Shown here in pieces: positions 17,210 to 27,629 of a stretch of DNA of 64,000 nucleotides. Where the stretch lies: the NCBI RefSeq assembly GCF_022627575.1, contig NZ_JADEYQ010000016.1:1-64000 (forward strand), read 5' to 3'. Position 1 is the first letter of the stretch, and each line of letters starts with the position of its first letter. The notes below the pieces were generated by a model, which saw only the letters and a program-made list of their open reading frames with translations, was not told where the DNA came from and ran no database searches. Origin of the DNA: Sphingobacterium rhinopitheci (GTDB lineage: Bacteria; Bacteroidota; Bacteroidia; Sphingobacteriales; Sphingobacteriaceae). A program made the position numbers and the translations under genes.

Positions 17210-20200
17210 TTAGAATGTAACTTTTAAACCTAAATTATATGATCTTACAAGTGGATATAAACCGTAATCAACTCCTGGTGTAAGATTTCCTCGCTGATTG
17301 TAATCTGGCTCCGGATTATAACCTTTGTATTTTGAAAATGTCAATGGATTATCGATTGAAGCATAGAATCTCAAACCACCCAATTTCAATTTATTTACCA
17401 CCTCATTAGGCAATGTATAGCCTAGCATCACATTTGTCATTCTTAAAAAAGAAGCATCTTGAATATAAAAAGTTGATAAACGAGTACTATTACTTTGAGT
17501 ACCACCACGCGCTGCACGGTACACTTCACCGTTACCAGGATTGCTTGGAGATCTCCATCGTTGAGCTACATCTGCATATTGATTACCACTACCTTCCATA
17601 TTGTACAAATAATAATCATATCCATCTAACACATCATTGCCATGTGAACCATTAAAAGAAGTTCTAAAATCAAAATCTTTATAATTTAGGTCTATAGCAA
17701 AACCATATGTAAAATCAGGATGTGGATTACCTATGATACGTTTGTCTTCATCATTAACGATACCATTACCGTCAACGTCCTCAAAATATAAATCACCAGG
17801 CTGCAACGCAGTCGTCGATGCTGATGATGGGGCAACAGTTTGATAATTTTCTTCAGTAGCTAAACCTAAAACTTTAAATCCATAAAACATTCCGATAGGA
17901 CTGCCTTCTTGTGTCACGTGTGTGATATACGAACGCTCAGCACCATTAGTAAAGATTGTAGAAGCTCCCCCAAGAGCCAGTACTTTATTTCTATTCACAT
18001 TTATATTACCACTAAATCCCAAATTGAAATCTGAAGTACGTATTATCCTGGTGTCCAATTGAATATCAAAACCCTTATTTTGAACTTTACTATTTGGAAG
18101 ATTTGTTAAGATTGTATTTGCGCCAGATATAGCAGAAATTGGTTGATTAAATAATAGATTAGTGGAGCTACTCAAGTAAACATTAGCCATTACATTTACG
18201 CTACCATTTAATAATCCGATATCTAATCCAGCATTATATTGAGATGTAGTTTCCCATCCAAGATTTGAATCTTTAAGATCCAATGGATAATAAGCCGTCT
18301 CTACTCTATCACCAATAATTACACCAGTCGGACTACTAAAATTTGTGATATTTGCATAATCACCAATATTGTTGTTTCCACTACGTCCCCAGCTTGCTCT
18401 TAACTTCACAGTAGAACCTGAACCTAACCAATTATTATAAAAGCTTTCATTTGATACCGTCCATCCAGCAGATACCGATGGGAATACCCCCCATTTATTA
18501 TTCAAACCAAAGCGTGAAGAAGCATCTGTACGTAATGATGCTGACACGAAATATTTCGAATCATAACTATAATTAACACGTGAGAAATATGACTGTAATG
18601 TAGTTACTCTTTTAAAGGCATCTTCTAATACAAAGTTTGAAGGATCTGCTCCTTTATCGGTGATTTCACCTATAGCATCATTTTGAAAACCTCTAGCGCG
18701 TACAGCAATATAATCCGTATCTGTCCTTTGTGCAGAATAACCTGCAAGTGCAGATATCGTATGTTTTTCGCTAAACGTTTTGTTATAGTTTAAAATTGCT
18801 TCTACCAGCTTGTCAATTTCGCTTCTATTATTAGCATCTGCATAAGCTGCCGATTTCGCATTATCTGAGAACGGTTGATTGTTCCCGTTCGAAATACTTG
18901 TAGGCCTATAATAATCATATTTCTGATCATTAGTAGATAAACCACCATTCACACGTAAAGATAAACCATCCAATATCTTAAAATCTGCAAAAGCATTATA
19001 CAAACCTCGCTTGCCTAATCTTGTATTTTTGATCTTAGAAACATAAGCAAGAGGATTTTCTGGATTTTGAATACCATATTGAGCTGCAGAAAGCGCAGCC
19101 ATTTCATATTGCGCATAGGTGCCATCCTCATTATAAACAGGTAATGTAGGCGCATATATTAAAGCAGACATAGATGGACTTCTGTCAAAACGGCCAGTAG
19201 TCACTTCTTTATTATCATTATATGTAAACGCTACATTAGCTCCTACAGTCAAACGATCACTCACTTTAGAATCAACATTTACACGTATATTAAAAGTCTC
19301 TTGACCTGTATTAAGCATTATACCTTGTTGGTTTTGATAGGAACCACTCACATAGTACTTTGTCTTTTCACTACCCCCATAAGCCGACAAATTATGACGT
19401 TGAAAGGGTGCATTCCTATACAATGCATCTTGCCAGTCCGTATCATATTTAGCTTTTTTAGCTGTTCCAGTAGTAAAATCATAGTATTCTTCAGGAATAG
19501 TAATAGATCCAGCATTACCAACACGAGAAACACGAGATGCATTATCATCAAAACGCATAGCGTCGTCCCAAGCCATGCCTCTTCCTAATACTAAGTCTCT
19601 ATACGTATTATTACGGCCATCAATTAATAAATCAATAAATTCTTCAGAATTCAGTAAATCAATCTTCTTTGATAATTGTCCAAAACCTCCTAGTAATTCA
19701 TAATCAATATTATTTTTCCCCTCTTTACCTCTCTTTGTTGTGATAAGGACAACCCCACTAGCTCCTCTTGAACCATAAATCGCAGCAGAAGCAGCATCCT
19801 TTAATACATCTATACTTTCTATATCATTAGGATTGATATTCAAATTATTCCCTGCTGGATAACCATCTATTACATATAAAGGATCTGAACCTGCGTTAAT
19901 TGATCCCATACCACGTACTCTAATTTTTGTACCATCGTAAGGAGCACCGGAAGTTTGCATAACTTGCACACCAGCAATTTTACCAACCATTGCTTGACCT
20001 AATTTTGGTGAAGTCAAGTTCAATTCATCAGCCTTTACACTTGAAATCGCACCTGTCACATCAGACTTTCTTACTTGTTGGTATCCTATAGAAACATAGA
20101 CTTCTTCAATTTCTTTACCATCACTATTCAATATAATCTCTGGTCTCAACTGATTATCTACTTTATAAGACAATGTTGCATAACCAATATATGAAACTGA

Positions 20201-20452
20201 GAGTAAGTCTCCTTTTATAGCCTCAATACTGAAATCACCTATCGAATTTGTTTGCGATGATACTTTTGTTCTTTGATTAATAACTGTAGCACCAACCAAA
20301 GGCTCGCCGTCTTTCCCTAAAACCTTTCCTTGCAATAGTTCTTGGTTAATTAACATATTCTCCGAAAAAGAAAATGTTTCGGCATGTACAGAAATCGAGG
20401 TCGTTGATAAAGCCATCAGTACCCACAATAATTTGTTCGATTTGATTTTCAT
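17210..20452 (-). CDS. SusC/RagA-family TonB-dependent receptor
   Basis: This 1080-aa outer-membrane transporter has a signal peptide ending near VHAETF, a carboxypeptidase-regulatory-like domain (LQGKVLGKDGEPLVGATVIN), a SusC-type TonB box region (EVYVSIGYQQVRKSDVTGAI), a plug with GTKIRVRGMGSINAGSDPLY and a C-terminal barrel ending YNLGLKVTF. It works with the adjacent SusD-like lipoprotein. No anti-sigma/sigma pair or hybrid sensor is beside it. Substrate is unknown; the GDPD gene facing the operon hints at a phosphodiester, which is inference. Confidence 0.97.
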   Translation of the reverse strand: MKIKSNKLLWVLMALSTTSISVHAETFSFSENMLINQELLQGKVLGKDGEPLVGATVINQRTKVSSQTNSIGDFSIEAIKGDLLSVSYIGYATLSYKVDNQLRPEIILNSDGKEIEEVYVSIGYQQVRKSDVTGAISSVKADELNLTSPKLGQAMVGKIAGVQVMQTSGAPYDGTKIRVRGMGSINAGSDPLYVIDGYPAGNNLNINPNDIESIDVLKDAASAAIYGSRGASGVVLITTKRGKEGKNNIDYELLGGFGQLSKKIDLLNSEEFIDLLIDGRNNTYRDLVLGRGMAWDDAMRFDDNASRVSRVGNAGSITIPEEYYDFTTGTAKKAKYDTDWQDALYRNAPFQRHNLSAYGGSEKTKYYVSGSYQNQQGIMLNTGQETFNIRVNVDSKVSDRLTVGANVAFTYNDNKEVTTGRFDRSPSMSALIYAPTLPVYNEDGTYAQYEMAALSAAQYGIQNPENPLAYVSKIKNTRLGKRGLYNAFADFKILDGLSLRVNGGLSTNDQKYDYYRPTSISNGNNQPFSDNAKSAAYADANNRSEIDKLVEAILNYNKTFSEKHTISALAGYSAQRTDTDYIAVRARGFQNDAIGEITDKGADPSNFVLEDAFKRVTTLQSYFSRVNYSYDSKYFVSASLRTDASSRFGLNNKWGVFPSVSAGWTVSNESFYNNWLGSGSTVKLRASWGRSGNNNIGDYANITNFSSPTGVIIGDRVETAYYPLDLKDSNLGWETTSQYNAGLDIGLLNGSVNVMANVYLSSSTNLLFNQPISAISGANTILTNLPNSKVQNKGFDIQLDTRIIRTSDFNLGFSGNINVNRNKVLALGGASTIFTNGAERSYITHVTQEGSPIGMFYGFKVLGLATEENYQTVAPSSASTTALQPGDLYFEDVDGNGIVNDEDKRIIGNPHPDFTYGFAIDLNYKDFDFRTSFNGSHGNDVLDGYDYYLYNMEGSGNQYADVAQRWRSPSNPGNGEVYRAARGGTQSNSTRLSTFYIQDASFLRMTNVMLGYTLPNEVVNKLKLGGLRFYASIDNPLTFSKYKGYNPEPDYNQRGNLTPGVDYGLYPLVRSYNLGLKVTF

Positions 20453-20699
20453 ATAAAATGTTATCCAGTTAATTTGCCAGCAAAACTAGCCATCAAATGT
20501 TAATACAATATTTGCCTCACATTAACTTATCTTCATCTACAAACATCAAAACCAGGAATTTCACCCTAAATATTAATTAATATTATATTGATTATTACCA
20601 AATTGTTAATTTTACAGGATAAGGTGTTATTAACGAAATCGAACTATGCATTTGCCAATAAATCAAAATGATGAAATGAAAATCTATCTCGTATAATCC

Positions 20700-21480
20700 G
20701 TTCTACATTGTAATCCGTTTAATCCAATCAGTAAAAGCTCAAACTTTGACTAAACAAGTTGAAGTAGTTTTAGTTCCTTCTGCTGATGATGGACAACCTT
20801 CTCCAGGAGCTTCCTCCACTTTTTATCAGATGAATATTTTACCACACCTATACACTATTTCAAAATAGGATATGGATATCTAGCAAAAAAAATAATAGGT
20901 TTTACACATAATTGAAGTGACTGGTTGTAAAGGAAGTGGTGCCTTAAAAATGAAAAAAACATACCTAGGAATTTATTATCAAAACAAACCTATTCATAAA
21001 CAAAGTGAATACGTTGGTCCATGATTTTATAAATAGAGTTAGCAGAACAAATCAGCAATTCTTTTAGTAAGTACTAAGATTTGGGGGTATACGAATACAA
21101 ATTTCCACTAGGAAAGAAATGGATTTATTCTTGGTTATAACGATGTGCTAAACAACGCTGTTGTTAGCAATACATATACAATAAATCAAAAATAATTATA
21201 GGAACTAAAAGCGCTAAGACAATATATAATGTAGGTATTCTCACCGTATATTAGGGTACAGAATTTGACAGCAAGAATAATCAAAAGATTAATAACAAGT
21301 TATAAGGTATTAAAATTGATCTAACTAAAAACACACAAAATATTCGAATATAGTTTTCGGCTTTAAGCGAACAAGATGCTTTTCAAAATTTATCAAAAAA
21401 CAAAAACTCATCCTATAAAACCTTAAATTCTTAAGCAGAACAATATTGGTAAAATGAATTAGGAAAAATCACTATTGATA
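20700..21480 (+). pseudogene. Unrecognised decayed gene
   Basis: Protein-like open stretches occur on the plus strand separated by stops and frame changes: about 20745-20868 reads AQTLTKQVEVVLVPSADDGQ then PSPGASSTFYQMNILPHLYT, and about 20911-21021 reads TGCKGSGALKMKKTYLGIYY then QNKPIHKQSEYVGP. The composition is that of a real protein, but I do not recognise the family. Later sequence has too many stops to follow. Confidence 0.4.
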
Positions 21481-21546
21481 GTCTACTTTATGCTACTTAA
21501 TTACTCTTGTAGCTTTCTTTTTTCTTCAATCAATTTAGAATATCAA

Positions 21547-21573
21547 ATGTCCAATTTAGTTTGAAAACATACA
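21547..21573 (+). repeat. 27-bp dispersed repeat, copy 3
   Basis: It starts ATGTCCAATTTAGTTTGA and ends CATACA, aligning without gaps to 1645-1671. Confidence 0.65.
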
Positions 21574-21752
21574 CAATGTAGATTATCAGCAAAAAATTGG
21601 ACAGGTAGCCATAAAATCTTTAGGAAACTTTACGGAGACTAATACCGACTAGCATATTGTTTCTTCAAGATAGATAATTTACGCTAAACGGTCTACTATT
21701 TTTAGTAGCACTCCAATTATTTGGCGTAAATAAAATGTTAGCACAATGAACT

Positions 21753-22079
21753 TTAATGGGATATTTTTTCAATTAAATCTTTACGTGAAGGTGTCCATGA
21801 TGTAAGTATGATACCATCTTCATTCCCTATACACTTGAGATTATGCTGAACATTTGGTGCAACATATATTACATCACCAAGATTAATAATTGCTTTTGAA
21901 GCACCTTCTGTAGCTTCAAAAACCCCTTTTACAACATAGTTATTTTCTTCATTTACGTGCTGGTGTAATGCTGCTACTGCACCTACTGGAAAATGTAATT
22001 CTGCAACAGTTAAAGAGTCACTGTTGCTCAGTATTTTGATGGTCACATCTCCAAATTTAATTGAGCCTAATCCTGTCAT
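21753..22079 (-). CDS. Small cupin-domain protein
   Basis: This 108-aa single-domain protein is a small cupin. LHQHVNEENNYVVKG (about residues 38-52) gives the His-x-His and Glu metal ligands of cupin motif 1, and LGDVIYVAPNVQHNLKC gives motif 2 with its His. It probably binds a divalent metal. Such stand-alone cupins have many roles and no substrate can be assigned. It is monocistronic between two copies of the 27-bp repeat. Confidence 0.85.
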   Translation of the reverse strand: MTGLGSIKFGDVTIKILSNSDSLTVAELHFPVGAVAALHQHVNEENNYVVKGVFEATEGASKAIINLGDVIYVAPNVQHNLKCIGNEDGIILTSWTPSRKDLIEKISH

Positions 22080-22252
22080 AATTATGTTTTTTATAGTTAA
22101 TTTTCATTTTATTAAACATAACAAAAGACTTAATTGTTTTTTTAAAGCAAAGAATTATGCCACCTATTAATCATGATACGAATTAGAACCCTTTATACCT
22201 ATATAAAAAAACATTTTCTGAAACTTATCAATACTAATAATAATAGCGCTAC

Positions 22253-22279
22253 ATGTTCAATTTAGGTTGATGACGTACT
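22253..22279 (+). repeat. 27-bp dispersed repeat, copy 4
   Basis: It starts ATGTTCAATTTAGGTTGATG and ends ACGTACT, aligning without gaps to 1645-1671. It lies about 100 bp upstream of the phospholipase gene. Confidence 0.65.
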
Positions 22280-22378
22280 AGAAGTATTATATTCTTCGTG
22301 CTGTAGTAACAATCAAAAAGAAAAACAAAATGGCTATAATCTTTGTTATAATAGGGAATATTTCGAAAAACAATAAAC

Positions 22379-23242
22379 GTGAAAAACATACAACCTAACT
22401 GCTTTAAAGTTATTAAAAAGTACTTTCCCATATTTACAGCATCATTACTTACTTTACTACTTGTTTTACCCTACAACCTCCTATTTTCACAAGTTCACAT
22501 GAATAAGGATTCCGTAGATAACATTATTGAATCCTCCCCAGCCTTTACAATATTTAAGGACAACTATTTCATTGTTGGAGTTCCTATGAACCAAAAGCCG
22601 GATGCATATAATTCAGATGCTAAATTTCAATTCAGTTTTAAATACCGAATAAACAATGAAGCATTACCTGGCGAAATCTATTCTTATTTTACCTATACTC
22701 AAAAATCATTTTGGGATATTTTTCGTAATTCAAGCCCATTTGCTGAAACAAACTACAACCCAGGTCTTTTATTGATAAAACCTATTTACAGCAAGGGTGA
22801 GTTTTCTAAATTGCTCATGTTTTCTATAGAACATGAATCTAATGGGAGAGACAGTACATTCTCCCGCAGTTGGAATTTTGTTTCTATAAGGTACGCACAG
22901 ATCTTTTCTAAAAACCTACACGCCTCACTCAAACTATGGGCTCCTATCGGTATCTCTGACAATCCAGACATTACCAAGTACATCGGATATGGCGAAATAC
23001 AAATGTCCTGGATGATTATAAAGAATAAATTATTTGCAGATGCTTCCGCTCGAATGGGTAAAAACTTTGATAGAGGGAGCTTTCTAACTGAAATCAGTTG
23101 GAAACCATTCGCAAAGACGAACCAATATTTTACATTACAGTGGTGGCAAGGTACCGCAGAAAATCTTTTAGATTATAAGAAAAACATAAGTATGATTAGG
23201 CTTGGAGTGATTCTAAAACCAAATTTCATGCGTTTCTATTGA
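22379..23242 (+). CDS. pldA: Outer-membrane phospholipase A (OMPLA)
   Basis: This 287-aa beta-barrel enzyme hydrolyses acyl esters of phospholipids in the outer membrane. The OMPLA active-site motif is clear: EHESNGRDSTFSRSWNF places the catalytic His at 152 and Ser at 154, followed by the conserved Asn-Gly-Arg and RSWN. The start is a GTG; it gives a positively charged, hydrophobic signal peptide ending LLFSQ, and no ATG lies before the mature region. Length matches the family (about 270-290 aa). It may supply lysophospholipid-derived diesters to the nearby GDPD, but that is speculative. Confidence 0.9.
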   Translation: MKNIQPNCFKVIKKYFPIFTASLLTLLLVLPYNLLFSQVHMNKDSVDNIIESSPAFTIFKDNYFIVGVPMNQKPDAYNSDAKFQFSFKYRINNEALPGEIYSYFTYTQKSFWDIFRNSSPFAETNYNPGLLLIKPIYSKGEFSKLLMFSIEHESNGRDSTFSRSWNFVSIRYAQIFSKNLHASLKLWAPIGISDNPDITKYIGYGEIQMSWMIIKNKLFADASARMGKNFDRGSFLTEISWKPFAKTNQYFTLQWWQGTAENLLDYKKNISMIRLGVILKPNFMRFY

Positions 23243-23399
23243 TAAAAAAACAGCATGGTAGACATGCCTGTTATTGAATTAGCTTCAATATATTAAATTT
23301 CTAAAATAGTTTGTTAGGAATATGAATAAATAGGCCTGCACAGCAATATAGGTGCAAAATTTAAGGTGATAACTAATTCAAAACATTCACATGAAATAA

Positions 23400-23726
23400 T
23401 GGACAATGTATTAGATCGTACCTTTAGGCTCTCAAAAAAATCACAAGTTTGGGTATCTGATATTACTTACATCTATACCAAAGAAGGCTTTATTTACCTA
23501 ACTACCCTGCTAGCCTTATAAGACAATAAATGTATTGGCTGAAGTATTAGCGATGGTAATAAAACTGAATAAACTTCATTGGCAGCGTGGAAAATGGCAA
23601 CAAATTGATTTCCAAAGAGCAGATGAGGGGTGAATTATTCGAATATATTGAAATCTGATATAATCAAGAACGTCAACATTCTACAGTAGGAAATCTTACA
23701 AGTAAACAAGAAAGGACAGTATATTA
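23400..23726 (+). pseudogene. IS3-family orfB remnant (internally deleted)
   Basis: On the plus strand, FRLSKKSQVWVSDITYIYTK and EGFIYLTTLLAL match the first part of an IS3 integrase core, including the first catalytic Asp. After stops, the sequence jumps to ISKEQMRGELFEYIEI and YNQERQHSTVGNLTSKQER, the C-terminal end. The middle with the second Asp and the Glu is gone. It belongs to an IS3 subgroup different from the element at 192-1671. Confidence 0.8.
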
Positions 23727-23866
23727 AAAAATTACTTAACCCATACTGCTGATTTTATGTACATGTGCGGGAATATATTATGCAGTTAATAGCAAAATGT
23801 TAAAAAAAGATAATAATAATCCATGCACAATTAATTTTACTTAAGTTTAAATATAATTTAAAAAAT

Positions 23867-24166
23867 ATGAAGTGTCCGAACTGTAATGAAACCCTATTAA
23901 TGACGGTACGTCAAAATGTTGAAATCGATTATTGTCCTACATGCAGAGGAATTTGGTTGGATAAAGGCGAATTAGATAAGTTATTGGAGTATTCCGTTCA
24001 AAATACAGAGGGGAATAATTTTAGAAAACAAACCTTTGATAACGAGCGAGTACCTTATCAAGAAGGTTACGAAAGAAACGATAAATATTCAGACAGAAAT
24101 TCATATCCACAACAACATGGACGAAAAAAGAAATCTTTTTTGTCTGATTTATTCGATTTTGACTAA
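23867..24166 (+). CDS. TFIIB-type zinc-ribbon protein
   Basis: This 99-aa protein has two CxxC knuckles in its first 30 residues: MKCPNCNETLLMTV and VEIDYCPTCRGIWLDKGELD, the zf-TFIIB family pattern. The remainder is polar, rich in Asn/Tyr/Arg, and ends in a basic stretch with KKKSFLSDLFDFD. It is presumably cytoplasmic and zinc-binding; function is unknown. It is monocistronic. Confidence 0.88.
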   Translation: MKCPNCNETLLMTVRQNVEIDYCPTCRGIWLDKGELDKLLEYSVQNTEGNNFRKQTFDNERVPYQEGYERNDKYSDRNSYPQQHGRKKKSFLSDLFDFD

Positions 24167-24599
24167 ACATAAATTTTGCTACAATACGAACGTGAAAAGA
24201 AATTGATAACCATATTGTACCAAGCAAATTTACGTATGGAGGAATAAATAATAAAATATTCTAACAAAAGGTCATTTATGGCCATTTCAATTGGAAACGC
24301 ATCTAATTATTCGATATATATAATTAGATGAAATAAACTAAGATATCCGAACACTGATAAACTCCCCAGTTTGGATAGCAGATAATATAGTAAGATAGAA
24401 ATTGTAAAAAGGAACTTACAAAGGCTATACAGGATAGCCTTTGTAACTTCACGACCAAAGTATAACTTAAAGTTTAATCTCTTCAACACCTCGCATCAGA
24501 TATTTTTTTAAACTACTCACTAACATTTTTTAGGTTGTACATATTAAAAAAATACTCAAAACGATTTCAATTCTTTAAGTCCACTTCAAATTAGATCTA
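24167..24599. other. Intergenic region between convergent genes
   Basis: It contains the 31-nt perfect hairpin at 24416-24446 and otherwise shows no gene. Confidence 0.5.
24416..24446. terminator. 13-bp perfect hairpin between convergent genes
   Basis: TTACAAAGGCTAT (24416-24428) pairs with ATAGCCTTTGTAA (24434-24446). A T-run on the minus-strand side (complement of 24406-24412) suggests termination toward the zinc-ribbon side. The arms share the AAAGGCTA core with three other hairpins in the window. Confidence 0.6.
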
Positions 24600-25406
24600 C
24601 TACAAATTTTCATTCTGTTTATCAGATTCGCCAACCATGCTTCTTACAATCCCAGGATTACTATTTTTCTTTTTCATTTTTAGATTTAAAAATTCTACCA
24701 TGATAGAGAATCCCATAGCAAAATAAATATACCCTTTAGAAATATGTTGATCGAATCCTTCTGCTAGTAAAGAAACACCGATAAGCAATAAAAAAGATAA
24801 AGCTAGCATTTTTACTGTTGGGTGATCGTTTACAAATTTAGAAACAGTTGAGGCGGACAACATCATTACAGCAACAGCGATAATAACCGCCGCAATCATA
24901 ACTTCTATTTGATCAGCCATTCCAACAGCTGTAATTACTGAATCTAAAGAAAAAACAATGTCTAAAATTAATATTTGAATAATTGTACTAGCAAAAGAGT
25001 GAACTTTAACTTTCCCTCCTTCCTCTACAACACCTTCAATTTTATGATGAATTTCTACAGTTGATTTATAAATTAAAAATAATCCCCCAACCAGTAAGAT
25101 TAAATCGCGTCCAGAAATAGCTAATTTATCCAACCATTCTATGTCATTTACACCAATTAAAGCCCCTATATTGAATAGAGGGTTTGTTAAACTCATTACC
25201 CAGCTTAATGAAAATAAAAGTAAAACACGTGTAAACATGGCTAAAAACAAACCAAGCTGCTGAGCTTTCTTTTGTTGGTGAGCCGGCAGTTTACCTGCTA
25301 AAATAGAGATAAATACAATATTATCTATTCCTAAAACAATTTCTAACATTGTTAAAGTAAATAATGCAATAAGTGCATCTGCTTGTAAAAAAACACTAAA
25401 ATCCAT
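24600..25406 (-). CDS. TerC-family integral membrane protein
   Basis: This 268-aa protein has seven or so membrane helices and the duplicated TerC acidic motifs: MLEIVLGIDNIVFISI in the first helix and DIVFSLDSVITAVGM in the middle. TerC-family members are linked to tellurite resistance and, in several bacteria, to Mn2+ efflux. No other ter genes are nearby, so metal export or membrane-protein metalation is more likely than a tellurite operon; that is inference. Confidence 0.92.
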   Translation of the reverse strand: MDFSVFLQADALIALFTLTMLEIVLGIDNIVFISILAGKLPAHQQKKAQQLGLFLAMFTRVLLLFSLSWVMSLTNPLFNIGALIGVNDIEWLDKLAISGRDLILLVGGLFLIYKSTVEIHHKIEGVVEEGGKVKVHSFASTIIQILILDIVFSLDSVITAVGMADQIEVMIAAVIIAVAVMMLSASTVSKFVNDHPTVKMLALSFLLLIGVSLLAEGFDQHISKGYIYFAMGFSIMVEFLNLKMKKKNSNPGIVRSMVGESDKQNENL

Positions 25407-25707
25407 AATAAATGTATGTAATAGTAAATGGTAACCTTTTGGTTAAAAAATAATTTGTAAATCTAAGTATATCTTTTTTTATAACCATCTATGTCTAACA
25501 AAAAATTTAACTATCCCTATAATACAGGAAAAATTTAAACAGGTATAACCTTTTTTGAAAATAACCTTATAAAATAAATGGAAATTTATACTTTTGCGGA
25601 AATTGCATTAACCTAAGCCTAGAAATACCACGTTAAAGCTAAGCTTATAAGCAACCCAGTTTCCTATATAAATAAAAAGAAATTAATATATATAAATCAT
25701 TATACCT
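25407..25707. other. Promoter region between terC and the GH110 gene
   Basis: This 301-bp divergent intergenic region holds a TACTTTTG box at 25589-25596, fitting the TAnnTTTG form, about 110 bp before the GH110 start. No clear -33 TTG stands at the expected distance, so the promoter call is weak. Confidence 0.35.
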
Positions 25708-27531
25708 ATGCCTAATTTTACTAAAAAAGGTTTATTAATAATAGCTGTTATACTCTTGTGCATTCATGTGCAGGCAGCAACCAGCAAGGTCTTTAAATTA
25801 GAGCACTATGGTGTGCTTCCTAATACTGGTGCAAATATGAGCGCGCTGGTGAATAAAGCCATACAACAGATCATGGCAGAAGCCGGCAATAACAACTCAG
25901 TGGTGATACGCTTTAAAAAGGGGCGTTACGACTTCTATCCGGAGGGAGCGGTACAGCGGGAATATTATATTTCTAATCATGACCAAGACAATCCCAAAAC
26001 TGTCGGTATATCCTTAGAGCAGTACGAGAATATGATTATCGACGGTCAGGATGCAGACTTTATCTTCCATGGACGTATGCTGCCTATAGCATTAGTTGAC
26101 AATAAAAACGTTTCTTTAAAGAATATCCATATCGATTTCGAGCAACCGCAAATCTGTCAAGTAGAGATTTTAGAAAATGACCTAGCGTCAGGGACGATAA
26201 CATATAAAACGGCACCTTGGGTAACGTACAGCATCAAGGATAGCATTTTTTATAACACGGGACATCAATGGAAAATGCACCCTACTGCAGGTATTGTTTT
26301 TGAAAAAGACAGTAAACATATTGTCTATAATACCAGTGATATTGCTGTAGGCACAAAAAAAGTCATTGAAATAGCTCCTGGCGTCATTAAAGCCCTTAAT
26401 TGGAAAAATGACAAATTAAAACCTGGTATGGTCGTAGCGATGCGCTCTTGGCAGCGACCTAATCCTGGGATATTCGTGCACAAGGGGCTGAACATCAGCT
26501 TGAGCAACATTACCGTTCATTATTCAGAAGGTATGGGTTTATTAGCTCAACTGACAGAAAACATATATTTGGATCAGTTTAATGTGGCTTTTCGCGGAAA
26601 GAATGACCCTCGTTATTTCACAGCACAAGCGGATGCCACGCATTTTTCAAGTTGCAAAGGAGTTATTATCGCTAAAAATGGCCTTTATGAAAATATGATG
26701 GATGATGCTATTAATATCCATGGCACCTACTTGAAGGTATTGAAAAAAATTGATAAGAATACAATTATAGCGCGCTATATGCATGGACAAGCCTATGGCT
26801 TCGACTGGGGCTATATGGATGATTCGGTACAGTTTATACAGTCTAAAACTATGGAACTTTACGAAGGCAAAAATAGCATTGCTTCAATTGAGGTACTACG
26901 TAAGGAGGCTAACGATCCTATACGCGAGTTTAAAATTGTTTTCACACAAACCTTAAGTGACGAAATAGATCCTACAGTACTCGATCTGGGTATAGAAAAC
27001 CTTACATGGACACCAAAAGTAGAATTTACACATAATATCGTCCGTAACAATAGAGCACGTGGCGCTTTATTCAGTACGCCGCAACGAACTATTGTCAGCA
27101 ATAACCTATTTGATCATACCTCGGGCACGGCAATTTTATTATGTGGTGATGCAAACGGATGGTACGAAACAGGCTCAACTCGGGATATCTTGATTCGCAA
27201 AAATACCTTTATCAATGCATTGACAAGTAATTTTCAATTTACCAATGCAGTGATATCGATATACCCTGAAATTCCTGATTTGAAAAACCAAAAGAAATAT
27301 TTCCACAGTAATATAAAAATAGAAAATAATACCTTCGAGACCTTTGACAAGCCTCTGCTGTATGCAAAATCTGTGGATGGTATCACGTTCATCAAGAATA
27401 AGATCGTGACCAACAAAGATTTCCCTGCTTTTCACTGGAATAAAAAAGAAATATTATTCGATCGCGTTATTCATGCTACTTTAAAAGACAATACTATAGA
27501 CGGTAAGCCACTTATCTACCCGAGCAACTAA
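25708..27531 (+). CDS. GH110 alpha-1,3-galactosidase
   Basis: This 607-aa exported enzyme starts with a signal peptide (ending HVQAATSK) and folds as a right-handed beta-helix. Family-typical segments are REYYISNHDQDNPKTVGI, MIIDGQDADFIFHGRM, QADATHFSSCKG and GLYENMMDDAINIHGTYLKV, which match Bacteroides GH110 enzymes. That family removes terminal alpha-1,3-galactose, including from blood-group B and linear Gal-alpha-1,3-Gal structures; which subtype this is cannot be told by eye. Its codon use is richer in G+C than its neighbours, suggesting recent acquisition. It stands alone, without its own SusCD. Confidence 0.9.
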   Translation: MPNFTKKGLLIIAVILLCIHVQAATSKVFKLEHYGVLPNTGANMSALVNKAIQQIMAEAGNNNSVVIRFKKGRYDFYPEGAVQREYYISNHDQDNPKTVGISLEQYENMIIDGQDADFIFHGRMLPIALVDNKNVSLKNIHIDFEQPQICQVEILENDLASGTITYKTAPWVTYSIKDSIFYNTGHQWKMHPTAGIVFEKDSKHIVYNTSDIAVGTKKVIEIAPGVIKALNWKNDKLKPGMVVAMRSWQRPNPGIFVHKGLNISLSNITVHYSEGMGLLAQLTENIYLDQFNVAFRGKNDPRYFTAQADATHFSSCKGVIIAKNGLYENMMDDAINIHGTYLKVLKKIDKNTIIARYMHGQAYGFDWGYMDDSVQFIQSKTMELYEGKNSIASIEVLRKEANDPIREFKIVFTQTLSDEIDPTVLDLGIENLTWTPKVEFTHNIVRNNRARGALFSTPQRTIVSNNLFDHTSGTAILLCGDANGWYETGSTRDILIRKNTFINALTSNFQFTNAVISIYPEIPDLKNQKKYFHSNIKIENNTFETFDKPLLYAKSVDGITFIKNKIVTNKDFPAFHWNKKEILFDRVIHATLKDNTIDGKPLIYPSN

Positions 27532-27629
27532 TATAGAGCACGGTTTAGGCATTGAAAGATGTAACCCCGAATCGCCTCTATCTTGTCATTCGAAAGCATA
27601 AATACGGATAGTAGCTCCACGAAAACAAT

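Larger units (their letters stand above)
20453..21752. other. 1.3-kb gap with decayed coding sequence
   Basis: No intact gene is visible. It holds the susC upstream region (a CAAAACTA complement of a TAnnTTTG box at 20481-20488), the decayed gene at 20700-21480 and a 27-bp repeat copy at 21547-21573. Confidence 0.5.
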
